A stretch of 64,000 nucleotides of DNA from Gemmatimonadaceae bacterium. GTDB taxonomy: Bacteria > Gemmatimonadota > Gemmatimonadetes > Gemmatimonadales > Gemmatimonadaceae. The notes below the pieces were generated by a model. That model was not told the DNA's origin. It was given only the letters and a program-made list of their open reading frames with translations, and made no database searches. This document shows, piece after piece, positions 36,242-43,994 of the stretch; position 1 is the first letter of the stretch; every line of letters begins with the position of its first letter. The stretch covers positions 1-64,000 of the forward strand of contig DASQFN010000011.1 of assembly GCA_035633115.1 (NCBI GenBank), read 5' to 3'. The position numbers and the translations under genes are program-made.

Positions 36242-37468
36242 TCAGCTCCTCGCTGCTGATGGACCCTTCACCGGCAAAACGAACCGGATGCGCGTACCCT
36301 TACCCAACGTGCTGGTAGCGTCGACGGTTCCATCATGTGCCAGCACGGCCTGTCGCGCAATTGCCAGCCCAAGTCCCGTTCCCCCGGGCTTGTTCGTGAC
36401 GTAGGGCTCCCACACGCCGGCAAGATCGGAAGGGGCGATGCCCGCACCGTCGTCGCTCACGGTGATCTCGACGGCATCACCACTTCCATTTCGAATGGAT
36501 TTCGCCTCGACCGTAATCGTTCCCGCAGGAGCGCAGGCATCAACTGCATTGAGCAGAACATTCGAAAGCGCGCCACTTAGGGCGTCGTTGTGTCCGACGA
36601 TTGACGGCAGGTTCTCGTCGATCCTCGTCACCAGCTCTATTCCCGGCGGCAGTGATGCGACCGCGGAGTGGCGCACGAGCTCCGCGACATCGATCTCGGC
36701 TGCGGGACCTTCGGGGAGCCTCCCGAATGCCGAAAAGCTCTTCGCGATTCTTTCGAGACGCGCTGATTCTGTCGCCAGTACTTCCACAGTCTCCTGCATC
36801 TCGGGCGTTGCCTGTCGCCGCAGCCGATCGACAGCGAATCGAATAGGCGTCAACGGATTCTTCAGCTCATGCGCAACACGTCGGGCGCTTTCGCGATATG
36901 CGCGGAGCCGTTCGGTCTCAGCTGCCCGGCGGCGCCCCGCCTCGATTGCCTCGGCCATTTCGCGCATTCTTCTGCGAAGCGTTGCGAACTCGGGCGCGCC
37001 TTTCGCGGGCGTTTGATCCGGAGACGGCAACGACTCGCCACGTCCGATGAGTGAGGTCCAGCTTACGATCTCATCGAGGGGGCGGCTCATCTGCCGGCTG
37101 AGGTGTCCGGCAACGCGCGAGGCGGCGACGCCGAATACGATCAGCGCGAGAACTGCCGCGGCCGCCACTACGCGTGTCGACCGTCCGGCCAGAAAACTGT
37201 AGCGGCGCGCCTGCTCGAGAGAGCTTGAAAGCTCCCGTTCATGTTCGTCCACGAGCACGCGCTGCGCGGGGGTAAGCGTGGCGGTCCGGACGGCGGAGAT
37301 TGCTCGTTGACCCGATGCCGCGACGCTCTCCCAGGCCGCGCGCCCGCTCACGAGCGGAAGGGCCGAGCTCACGGTTCCGCTCCACAGCAGCGTTAACAGC
37401 GCCGCAGGCACTATGGCGAACAGCGACAGGATAACGATAAGTCGTGTGCGGAACCGGAGTTGCTTCAT
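36242..37468 (-). CDS. NtrY-like sensor histidine kinase
   Basis: 408 residues from ATG 37468 (MKQLRFRTRLIVILSLFAIVPAALL); the frame runs upstream to 37585 but that part lacks protein character. Two membrane helices (about 8-28 and 95-120) flank a short periplasmic domain of about 65 residues. HAMP follows (SRPLDEIVSWTSLIGRGE), then HisKA with H200 in RRVAHELKNPLTP, and HATPase_c with NVLLNAVDA, DDGAGI and GTGLGLAIA. The HELKNPLTP motif and layout match NtrY. It should phosphorylate the NtrC-like regulator at 34371. Divergent from the NYN-LOTUS gene. Confidence 0.93.
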   Translation of the reverse strand: MKQLRFRTRLIVILSLFAIVPAALLTLLWSGTVSSALPLVSGRAAWESVAASGQRAISAVRTATLTPAQRVLVDEHERELSSSLEQARRYSFLAGRSTRVVAAAAVLALIVFGVAASRVAGHLSRQMSRPLDEIVSWTSLIGRGESLPSPDQTPAKGAPEFATLRRRMREMAEAIEAGRRRAAETERLRAYRESARRVAHELKNPLTPIRFAVDRLRRQATPEMQETVEVLATESARLERIAKSFSAFGRLPEGPAAEIDVAELVRHSAVASLPPGIELVTRIDENLPSIVGHNDALSGALSNVLLNAVDACAPAGTITVEAKSIRNGSGDAVEITVSDDGAGIAPSDLAGVWEPYVTNKPGGTGLGLAIARQAVLAHDGTVDATSTLGKGTRIRFVLPVKGPSAARS

Positions 37469-37662
37469 CACAATTACGTTATAAATTACCTGTCTGTACG
37501 CGACTTCGAGGATTCGGGGGAAGAGCGGCGCCTGCGGGCAGCCGGCCGTCCCTGTCAGGACCTGAAGACGCGTTCCCCGCGACACAATGCCGCGGGATCA
37601 TTCGGTTGGCGAGAAAGCCCCGCGAGACCGCGGATCGCCGCCAGTACTATTCACAACCCTTA

Positions 37663-39555
37663 ATGACATTCCGCACTCCGCGGACCGCGCCCACCTCAGC
37701 ACAATCGCGCCGTCCCGTCGCCCCGATTCATCGAGGCCCTCAGGCAGTATCGCACTCCTCAGCTGGCAGTCAGACAATTCACCACGCGCCGAACGCCGCG
37801 CTCCTCATCGATTTCGACAACGTCACGATGGGGATCCGGTCGGACCTGCAAACGGAGCTCAAAAACCTCCTCGCCTCCGACATCATCAAAGGGAAAGTCT
37901 CGGTTCAGCGCGCCTACGCCGACTGGCGTCGCTACCCGCAGTACATCGTGCCGCTCGCCGAATCGTCGATCGACATGATCATGGCTCCCGCTTACGGCTC
38001 GGCGAAGAAAAACGCGACCGACATCCGGCTGGCCATCGATGCGCTCGAGCTCGTGTTCGTCCGTCCAGAGATCGGCACCTTCATTCTTCTCTCCGGTGAT
38101 TCCGATTTCTCGAGCCTTGTCATCAAGCTCAAGGAGTACGGTAAGTACGTCATTGGCGTCGGGATTCGCGAATCGTCGAGCGATCTCCTCGTGATGAACT
38201 GCGACGAGTACTACAGCTACAGCTCGCTTGCCGGGCTCGTGAAGAGCGGCGACGAAGAAGTCGTCAAACACGATCCGTGGGAGCTCGTATCGGAAGCTGT
38301 GCAGCGGATGAAGCGAAACGGCGATGTCATGCGCGCCGATCGTCTCAAGCAGGTGATGCAGCAGATGGACAGCTCATTCGACGAAAAGAATGTCGGCAAG
38401 TCGAAGTTCTCGCTTTTTGTTGCGGAGGCGGCAAAGAAGGGCCTGCTATCGCTCAACAAGCTCGAGAACGGTCAGTACGAAGTTGACCTTCCACGCCCTG
38501 GCGGAGCTCACGGTGTGACGGGTGAGGCGCCCGCGCCGGCAGAAGCGGCGGAAAACGGTGACGGACGGCGCCCACGGCGCGATTCGCGCGGACGCGGTCG
38601 AGATCGTGCGCCACGAGGCGAGCGTCCGGACCGATCTGCCGCTGCGCCGCGAAGCGCGGCAGCGCCGGACGCCGCGACTGGAACCGCGCGCGAAGCGCCT
38701 GCTGCAACCACGCCGCGCGCCCAAGCTGCGGCACCGGCGGCAGCGCCGCGTTCGCCAGCGCCGCGTTCGCCAGCGCCGCGTTCGCCGGCGCCGGGTGAGA
38801 TCGGAGCAACCGGCCTGCGACTCACGCGCGAGGAGGCTTTCGACCTAGTCCGTCGCGCGGTCGCTTCGCTCGTCAGCGGAGACTCCGCTGCAGCGGCCAG
38901 TCTTGTTCGCTCCACGGCCCGGGCGCTCCTCGGTCGCGACAGCGAAAGTCTGAGCGAGCGTAACTTCACGAGAATACTTCAGGATGCGCACGACGCCGAC
39001 CTAGTCGACCTGAGGCGCCGAGGCAACGATTACGAAGTCGCGGCCGCGGCCGGCGGCGCTCCGGTTGCGACTCAGCTCGCGGCTGCTGAAACTGCCAACA
39101 CGCCTGCCGTGAAGCCGGTTCCAGCAGCGCCTCGCGGGATGGCTGCGCGCGGTGGCGGCAGAGGACCGATGGGCCGACAGGGCGCGCCGCCGGCGCATAT
39201 TCTCAACGTTGGCGTGGTTGGCACGCGCGCGGGATCCACTCCGCCGGCTGCCGCGGCTGCTCCTGTTGCTGCTCCGGCGAGTGAGAGCGATGTCGCACCG
39301 CTCGACGCGGCGGCTTCAGCTTCGCCGACAGAAGCGACTCCGTCGAAGCCGACACGCGGTCGGAAGCGAGGCGCTCCAGTCAGGAAAACGACGGCGAAAA
39401 AGAAAGTGGCCGCCAAGCCTTCGATCGATCAGCCGGCGCCCGCCTCCGGTGAAGCAAAACCTCCCGCGCGCAAGCGCGCGACGCGCGGCGGTCGCAAGAA
39501 GGTGACGACAGCAGGTGCCGCTGCGGAGACGCCAGCTTCCCCAATATCGGAATAG
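37663..39555 (+). CDS. NYN-domain nuclease-like protein with two LOTUS/OST-HTH domains
   Basis: 630 residues from ATG 37663; the frame is open further upstream over the kinase promoter region. The NYN (PIN-like) domain occupies about 40-190: NAALLIDFDNVTMG, YADWRRYPQYI, GSAKKNATDIRLAIDALELV and FILLSGDSDFSSLVIKL, giving the set of acidic metal ligands. A LOTUS/OST-HTH domain follows (about 208-285, DPWELVSEAVQRMKRNGDVMRADRLKQVMQQMDSSFDEKNVGKSKFSLFVAEA...), and a second about 385-460. The rest is Ala/Pro/Arg low-complexity with a Lys-rich end. Likely RNA-binding, perhaps RNase, comparable to LabA-like and MARF1 proteins. Confidence 0.92.
   Translation: MTFRTPRTAPTSAQSRRPVAPIHRGPQAVSHSSAGSQTIHHAPNAALLIDFDNVTMGIRSDLQTELKNLLASDIIKGKVSVQRAYADWRRYPQYIVPLAESSIDMIMAPAYGSAKKNATDIRLAIDALELVFVRPEIGTFILLSGDSDFSSLVIKLKEYGKYVIGVGIRESSSDLLVMNCDEYYSYSSLAGLVKSGDEEVVKHDPWELVSEAVQRMKRNGDVMRADRLKQVMQQMDSSFDEKNVGKSKFSLFVAEAAKKGLLSLNKLENGQYEVDLPRPGGAHGVTGEAPAPAEAAENGDGRRPRRDSRGRGRDRAPRGERPDRSAAAPRSAAAPDAATGTAREAPAATTPRAQAAAPAAAPRSPAPRSPAPRSPAPGEIGATGLRLTREEAFDLVRRAVASLVSGDSAAAASLVRSTARALLGRDSESLSERNFTRILQDAHDADLVDLRRRGNDYEVAAAAGGAPVATQLAAAETANTPAVKPVPAAPRGMAARGGGRGPMGRQGAPPAHILNVGVVGTRAGSTPPAAAAAPVAAPASESDVAPLDAAASASPTEATPSKPTRGRKRGAPVRKTTAKKKVAAKPSIDQPAPASGEAKPPARKRATRGGRKKVTTAGAAAETPASPISE
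38743..38787 (+). repeat. three 15-base tandem units inside NYN-LOTUS gene
   Basis: The unit GCGCCGCGTTCGCCA occurs three times in a row, the last with one change. It encodes repeated PRSPA in the disordered linker between the two LOTUS domains. Being in frame, copy-number change would alter only linker length. Confidence 0.85.
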
Positions 39556-39592
39556 CCTGTCCAGCGCTTCGGCGCCGGGCGGGTCGCATTCA

Positions 39593-40174
39593 GTGGGACG
39601 AATTCTTCCGCGGGATTTCTACGATCGCGAGACCGAGATCGTAGCTCGCGAGCTGCTTGGAACGATTCTCGAGTGTAGAACGGCCGAGGGCCTTGCGGGC
39701 GGAATTATTGTCGAGACCGAGGCATACATCAGCGAGCACGATGCAGCATGCCACGCAGCTGCGGGCCGGACGCAACGCACCGAGCCGCTCTACGGTCAGC
39801 CGGGAATCGCGTATGTCTACTTCATCTACGGCATGCACTGGTGCATCAATGCGGTCACTCGCGCCAAGGGTCTGCCCAGCGCCGTACTGATTCGCGCACT
39901 CGAGCCGGTCCATGGAATGTCGCTCATGCGCCAGCGGCGTCCGAAGGCAAGAAGGAACCGCGAGCTGACCAACGGGCCCGGAAAACTTTGCGCCGCGCTC
40001 GGCGTCGACAGGCGGATGAACGGCCTGCCGCTCCAACGCTATCCAGTTGTCATCCGCGCCGGGGATACTGTAAGCGATCGCGATGTCGAGATCACGCCTC
40101 GCATAGGAATCACCCAGGCCGCGGACTGGCAGCTTCGGTATCTCGTCCGCGGGAATCCTTTCGTGTCGCGGTAA
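39593..40174 (+). CDS. 3-methyladenine DNA glycosylase (AAG/MPG family)
   Basis: 193 residues from GTG 39593 (MGRILPRDFYDRETEIVARELLG). The family blocks are intact: GGIIVETEAYISEHDAACHAAAGRTQRTEPLYGQPGIAYVYFIYGMHWCINAV, and LTNGPGKLCAALGVDRRMNG. They hold the catalytic Glu, the intercalating Tyr and the PGKL pocket. It excises alkylated or deaminated purines such as 3-methyladenine and hypoxanthine. Length matches bacterial members (about 200). Earlier in-frame starts would overlap the NYN-LOTUS gene and are less likely. A strong hairpin follows. Confidence 0.94.
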   Translation: MGRILPRDFYDRETEIVARELLGTILECRTAEGLAGGIIVETEAYISEHDAACHAAAGRTQRTEPLYGQPGIAYVYFIYGMHWCINAVTRAKGLPSAVLIRALEPVHGMSLMRQRRPKARRNRELTNGPGKLCAALGVDRRMNGLPLQRYPVVIRAGDTVSDRDVEITPRIGITQAADWQLRYLVRGNPFVSR

Positions 40175-40195
40175 CGACGGACGTAAGAAAACGAA

Positions 40196-40225
40196 GCGCA
40201 GTCTCTCGGGGGTGGGAGACTGCGC
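40196..40225. terminator. ten-pair hairpin between convergent genes
   Basis: GCGCAGTCTC and GAGACTGCGC pair perfectly around a ten-base loop. Read on the minus strand it is followed by TTCGTTTTCTTACG, so it best serves as intrinsic terminator of the 40311 gene; the glycosylase on the plus strand may also use it. Confidence 0.75.
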
Positions 40226-40310
40226 CTCGCCTGGAACATTTCCTTCCTGAACAGTGCTATCAAAACTCGCCGGGCGGACGCCGCCGTCGCGGCAATCCGC
40301 CGGCTTTCGT

Positions 40311-40964
40311 TTACCGGGATCCTTCGCGGGAGCTGCCGAAGTTATATCGAACGCCGGCCTCGAAGAACCCGAGAACGTCATCACCGAGGAGAAAGTTCGA
40401 CTGCCCGGGGACCACTGACGCCTGCCCGAAAACCGCGAGGCGGTTGAATTGCACCTGCGCTCCAGCCATGCCGAGAACTCCCACCTGACTGCGGCGCTCC
40501 TCGATCCTGTCGAACACGGCATCGTCCACATCGTCGTTGCTACCGTTCACGAGCGGCAAGGCAGTTCCCACGAGATCCATGCTGAGCCCGAGGCCGGCAT
40601 ACGGCCGGACTCTGCCGAATCGCTTCGGGAAAACCAGCCCGGCAACTCCGATGCGCCGCATCTTTTCGATCGAGACGGAGCGGATGCCTTCGCTCGTGCT
40701 TGCATCGAGCACCGCCGACACCGTCGACACATTGGTTTCATCGAACGACACGTAAAGGCCGCCTCGACTGCGGGTGATGAGCCACTCAGCGCCGTAAGTC
40801 GCCGCCGTCTCGCTGGGGCCGAGCGTCGGTGAGAATGTCGCTACACCGGACTTCACTCCCCAGAACCAGCCGTCGTCGAAGTATCGTGCTTCCTGAGCGG
40901 AAGCGGCGGAAGACAACGTGGCCGCGCATACCAGGCCGGCAACAAACAGTCGCGTCGTTCGCAT
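40311..40964 (-). CDS. small outer-membrane-like protein, 217 aa
   Basis: ATG 40964 (AGGGG ten bases upstream) gives a signal peptide MRTTRLFVAGLVCAATLSSAASAQ. The mature protein has alternating strand patterns (WFWGVKSGVATFSPT, GLYVSFDETNV, RIGVAGLVFPKRFGRVRPYAGLGLSMDLVG, RLAVFGQASVVPG) and a strand near the end (GFFEAGVRYNFGSS), as in eight-stranded outer-membrane barrels. No specific family recognised. It sits alone between the glycosylase and kbl. Confidence 0.75.
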   Translation of the reverse strand: MRTTRLFVAGLVCAATLSSAASAQEARYFDDGWFWGVKSGVATFSPTLGPSETAATYGAEWLITRSRGGLYVSFDETNVSTVSAVLDASTSEGIRSVSIEKMRRIGVAGLVFPKRFGRVRPYAGLGLSMDLVGTALPLVNGSNDDVDDAVFDRIEERRSQVGVLGMAGAQVQFNRLAVFGQASVVPGQSNFLLGDDVLGFFEAGVRYNFGSSREGSR

Positions 40965-41031
40965 TGAGCTCATGCCCCTGCCGGTGGACGTCGCCTCCGG
41001 CCGTTGGTGTGACCGGGTCAGTCACACGATT

Positions 41032-42237
41032 TCAGATTATCCCGAGCTTCCTCCCCACGGTCCTGAAAGCGGCAATCGCCTCGTCCAGATCCGCGCGCGA
41101 ATGGGCGGCGCTGAGCTGGCACCTGACGCGCGCCTGGCCCTGCGGCACCACCGGGAAGCCGAATCCTGTTACAAAGACGCCTTCCTCCAGCAACATGTCA
41201 CTCATCCGGATGGCGGAGGCAGTTTCGCCGACTATAATGGGGACGATAGGCGTATCGCCGGGCAGGGGCTTGAACCCGGCTTCGATTATCTGCTCCCGGA
41301 AATACCGTACGTTTTCACGCAGCTTTGCGACGCGCTCGGGCTGGGCGCGAAGCACGCGGATTGCGGCGAGCGCGCTCGACGCAACGGTTGGAGGAAGCGC
41401 GTTCGAGAACAGCTGAGGCCGCGACCGCTGCGTGAGCATGTCGCACAATGACGCGGGTCCAGCGACGAAACCGCCGGCCGCGCCGCCGAGCGCCTTGCCG
41501 AGTGTCGAGGTGATCACGTCCACCTCGCCGAGCACGCCGAAATGCTCGGCGGTTCCGCGTCCGGTCTCGCCGAGCACGCCGGTGCCGTGTGAGTCGTCGA
41601 CGGCGACAATAGCATCATGCTCACGCGCGATCTCGAGAATATCCGGAAGCTTTGCGATGCTGCCTTCCATCGAGAAGACGCCATCTGTCCAGATGATGCG
41701 TCGCTTCGCGTCGCGCGCGGTCTCGAGCTTCGCGACGAGGTCGTCCATGTCGGAGTGCGCGTAGACGGCGGTCGTACACTTGGTGATCGCCTTCGCGAGG
41801 CGGAGCGAGTCAATGATCGACGCATGATTCAGTGCATCGCTGACCACGAAGTCGCCGGCCTCGACAATGGTTGCAGTCAATCCCTCGTTCGCGTTCCAGC
41901 AGGAGACGTACGACAGAGACGCTTCCGTTCCAACGAGCGACGCGATCTCCCCCTCGAGCTCCTGATGAATCGTGAATGTTCCACAGATGAAGCGGACGCT
42001 GCCGGTTCCGGCGCCGAACCTGTCGAGGCCTTCGACCCCCCCGCGTACCACCTCCGGCTCGTCGCACAGGCCGAGGTAGTTGTTCGAGGAAAGGATCAGC
42101 ACCTCTCCGCGACCTTCCATCGTCACGCGAGCCGACTGTGGCGAATCCACGTAATTGAGCCGCTTGTACACGCCGTCCTTCTTCAGCTGCTCGATGCTCG
42201 CGTCGAGCTCGTCGCCGAATTTGCGATTGAGAGCCAC
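41032..42237 (-). CDS. kbl: 2-amino-3-ketobutyrate CoA ligase (glycine C-acetyltransferase)
   Basis: 401 residues. An alpha-oxoamine synthase: LILSSNNYLGLCDEPEV, RFICGTFTIHQELEGEIASLVGTEA, DDSHGTGVLGETGRGTAEHFG and the PLP-lysine motif ITSTLGKALGGAAGGFVAG. Kbl, rather than KAS or BioF, is indicated by the gene order: tdh lies 13 bases upstream on the same strand. It cleaves 2-amino-3-ketobutyrate with CoA to glycine and acetyl-CoA, the second step of threonine catabolism. Full length; no anomalies. Confidence 0.95.
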   Translation of the reverse strand: MALNRKFGDELDASIEQLKKDGVYKRLNYVDSPQSARVTMEGRGEVLILSSNNYLGLCDEPEVVRGGVEGLDRFGAGTGSVRFICGTFTIHQELEGEIASLVGTEASLSYVSCWNANEGLTATIVEAGDFVVSDALNHASIIDSLRLAKAITKCTTAVYAHSDMDDLVAKLETARDAKRRIIWTDGVFSMEGSIAKLPDILEIAREHDAIVAVDDSHGTGVLGETGRGTAEHFGVLGEVDVITSTLGKALGGAAGGFVAGPASLCDMLTQRSRPQLFSNALPPTVASSALAAIRVLRAQPERVAKLRENVRYFREQIIEAGFKPLPGDTPIVPIIVGETASAIRMSDMLLEEGVFVTGFGFPVVPQGQARVRCQLSAAHSRADLDEAIAAFRTVGRKLGII

Positions 42238-42250
42238 CGGTCGTTGTCCC

Positions 42251-43276
42251 CTATGCGATCTCGAAGATTACCTTGCCGGCTTCCCCGGACTTGATTGCAG
42301 CGATTGCCGCGTCGACCTCGTCCATGGGGAACCGATGCGTGATGACGGGCGTCGGATCGAACTCACCCGCGCGAAGGAAGCGCGTCATCTGGTGCCACGT
42401 CTCGTACATCCGGCGTCCGACGACCCCATAAATGGTGAGGCCCTTGAAGATTATTTCCTTCGGTAGATCTATCTCGATCGGCTTGACGGGGATTCCGAGC
42501 ATCTGTATCCGCCCGCCCACTCTCACCATCGCGAACGCCTGATGAATAGCGGCGGGAACTCCGGACATCTCGAGCACTACGTCCACGCCCAGCCCGTCGG
42601 TTGCGGATCTCACGACCCTCTCGACCTGGTCGGGCGTGATGGCGTCGTGTGCGCCCATTTCCTTTGCAAGCTGCAGGCGCGTCTGGTTGATGTCCGATGC
42701 GATGATGCGCGACGCGCCGGCCGCCCTGCAGATACCGACGGCGAAAATACCGATGGGCCCGCAGCCGGTAACGAGCACAGTGGCGCCTGGTATGTCCGCG
42801 GTGAGCGCCGTGTGAAACGCGTTTCCCATGGGATCGTGAATGCCGCCTACGTCGTAGCTGATCGAGTCGTCGAGATGCCAGACGTTGGTGGCCGGCATTG
42901 CAATGAATTCCGCGAAGCACCCGTCGCGATCGACGCCGATGATTTTCGTGTGCGGACAGACGTGAGCGTTTCCGGTGCGACACAGCAGACAGCGTCCGTC
43001 GACGATGTGGCCTTCAGCCGTGACGCGATCGCCCTCCTGCACGTCGGTCACGAGTCGTCCCACTTCGACGACGTCACCCGCGAACTCGTGACCCACCACG
43101 AACGGCGGCCTGCATCGCCCTCGTGCCCAATCGTCCCAGTCGTAGATGTGGACGTCCGTCCCGCAGACTCCCGCGCGCCGAACACGGATCAGTACCTCAT
43201 CCTCCCTGATCTTCGGCTCGGGCACGTCGCGCAGCACGATTCCCGGCGCTGCTGATTCCTTCACGAGGGCTTTCAT
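42251..43276 (-). CDS. tdh: L-threonine 3-dehydrogenase
   Basis: 341 residues, the exact family length. A zinc-dependent medium-chain dehydrogenase: AGVCGTDVHIYDWDDWA holds the catalytic Cys, then GHEFAGDVVEVG, a structural four-Cys zinc lobe (CLLCRTGNAHVCPHTKIIGVDRDGCFAEF), the Rossmann motif VTGCGPIGIFAVGI, and ASDINQTRLQLAKEMGA for NAD+. The IYDWDDWA and GCFAEF segments are specific to Tdh. It oxidises threonine to 2-amino-3-ketobutyrate for Kbl, encoded next. The start region overlaps nothing; the intergenic repeat element lies upstream. Confidence 0.96.
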   Translation of the reverse strand: MKALVKESAAPGIVLRDVPEPKIREDEVLIRVRRAGVCGTDVHIYDWDDWARGRCRPPFVVGHEFAGDVVEVGRLVTDVQEGDRVTAEGHIVDGRCLLCRTGNAHVCPHTKIIGVDRDGCFAEFIAMPATNVWHLDDSISYDVGGIHDPMGNAFHTALTADIPGATVLVTGCGPIGIFAVGICRAAGASRIIASDINQTRLQLAKEMGAHDAITPDQVERVVRSATDGLGVDVVLEMSGVPAAIHQAFAMVRVGGRIQMLGIPVKPIEIDLPKEIIFKGLTIYGVVGRRMYETWHQMTRFLRAGEFDPTPVITHRFPMDEVDAAIAAIKSGEAGKVIFEIA

Positions 43277-43373
43277 TGGCGGGAGGTAAGGTGCAATCCA
43301 TGCGCCTCGTGTGGAAGTGTCGCCCGGATACCTCCCCTCTTGTGACCCGCCTCTCGCCCGGCGGACGGATCAT

Positions 43374-43549
43374 TGCGCTTGCCACAGAAACACAGAATCA
43401 CAGAAGACTTGAATGGGAACAGCTCGTGCCACTCGGGCTTCAGTCGCCAAGATGAGTTGAATCCAAAAGAAAAATGCAGAACGCCGCATCGATGTTTGAC
43501 GCGGCGTTTCAATGTTGTTCGGCGCTTCTGTGATTCTGTGGCAAGCGCA
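43374..43549. repeat. inverted-repeat element with CACAGAAN octamers
   Basis: The left arm (43374-43406) begins TGCGCTTGCCACAGAA and contains three tandem octamers CACAGAAA, CACAGAAT, CACAGAAG. The right arm (43525-43549) is the inverse of the same sequence with one octamer fewer. Between them, AACGCCGC and GCGGCGTT form a further hairpin. No coding content seen. It looks like a miniature interspersed element rather than a simple terminator, and part of it recurs at 48224. Confidence 0.7.
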
Positions 43550-43623
43550 CAGATCCATCCAGAAAATGAATCCATCTCATGCGCACTGCAGGTTGCATCA
43601 TCATCGTTTCAAATAAATAGTTG

Positions 43624-43652
43624 TTGCGTGGATTTTTTGTTGCTCCTATATT
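43624..43652 (+). promoter_or_regulatory. possible promoter of the H1-like gene
   Basis: TTGCGT (43624-43629), 17 bases, TATATT (43647-43652). If used, it gives a leader of about 135 bases. Within it GTGGTC (43659) can pair with GACCAC (43702) and GTCGCAA (43662) with TTGCGAC (43688). The two pairings share bases, so alternative folds are possible. Confidence 0.5.
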
Positions 43653-43793
43653 CGCGCCGTGGTCGCAACTGCATTGCGGCATCGAGTTTGCGACGCACTG
43701 TGACCACGCGGGCCTGTTCGGACGCTGCATCAGTCGGCAGTTCCACCGGGGAACTCGCCGAATAGTTCAACTCCTTCATGGAGAGACTACACA

Positions 43794-43919
43794 ATGGCAG
43801 CAGCGAAGAAGGGTGGCCGAAAGAAGACAGCGAGAAAATCCTCTCGGAAGAAAAGCACCGCGAAGAAAGGCGGTCGCAGGAAGACAGCGAGAAAGAAAGC
43901 GACCAGAAAGCGGCGCTAG
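43794..43919 (+). CDS. histone H1-like Lys/Arg-rich DNA-binding peptide, 41 aa
   Basis: ATG 43794 with GGAG ten bases upstream encodes 41 residues, of which 22 are Lys or Arg: MAAAKKGGRKKTARKSS followed by RKKSTAKKGG repeats and ending TRKRR. The composition and the AKK/TARK repeats resemble Hc1/H1-like nucleoid proteins and the basic tails of bacterial histone-like proteins. It would bind DNA or RNA without sequence preference. The codons are very purine-rich (AAG/AGA). An overlapping 86-codon frame on the same strand lacks protein character. A perfect terminator follows 18 bases later. Confidence 0.75.
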   Translation: MAAAKKGGRKKTARKSSRKKSTAKKGGRRKTARKKATRKRR

Positions 43920-43937
43920 CATCCGCGTCTGAACAAA

Positions 43938-43966
43938 AAGAAAGCCGGCCACGTGCCGGCTTTCTT
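43938..43966. terminator. bidirectional intrinsic terminator
   Basis: AAGAAAGCCGGC pairs over twelve bases with GCCGGCTTTCTT around loop CACGT, flanked by an A-run before and T-rich DNA after. It ends the H1-like gene and, from the other side, the ATP-grasp gene (stop at 43995). Confidence 0.9.
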
Positions 43967-43994
43967 GTTATCCTATCCTTCGTCCCGTATCCAG

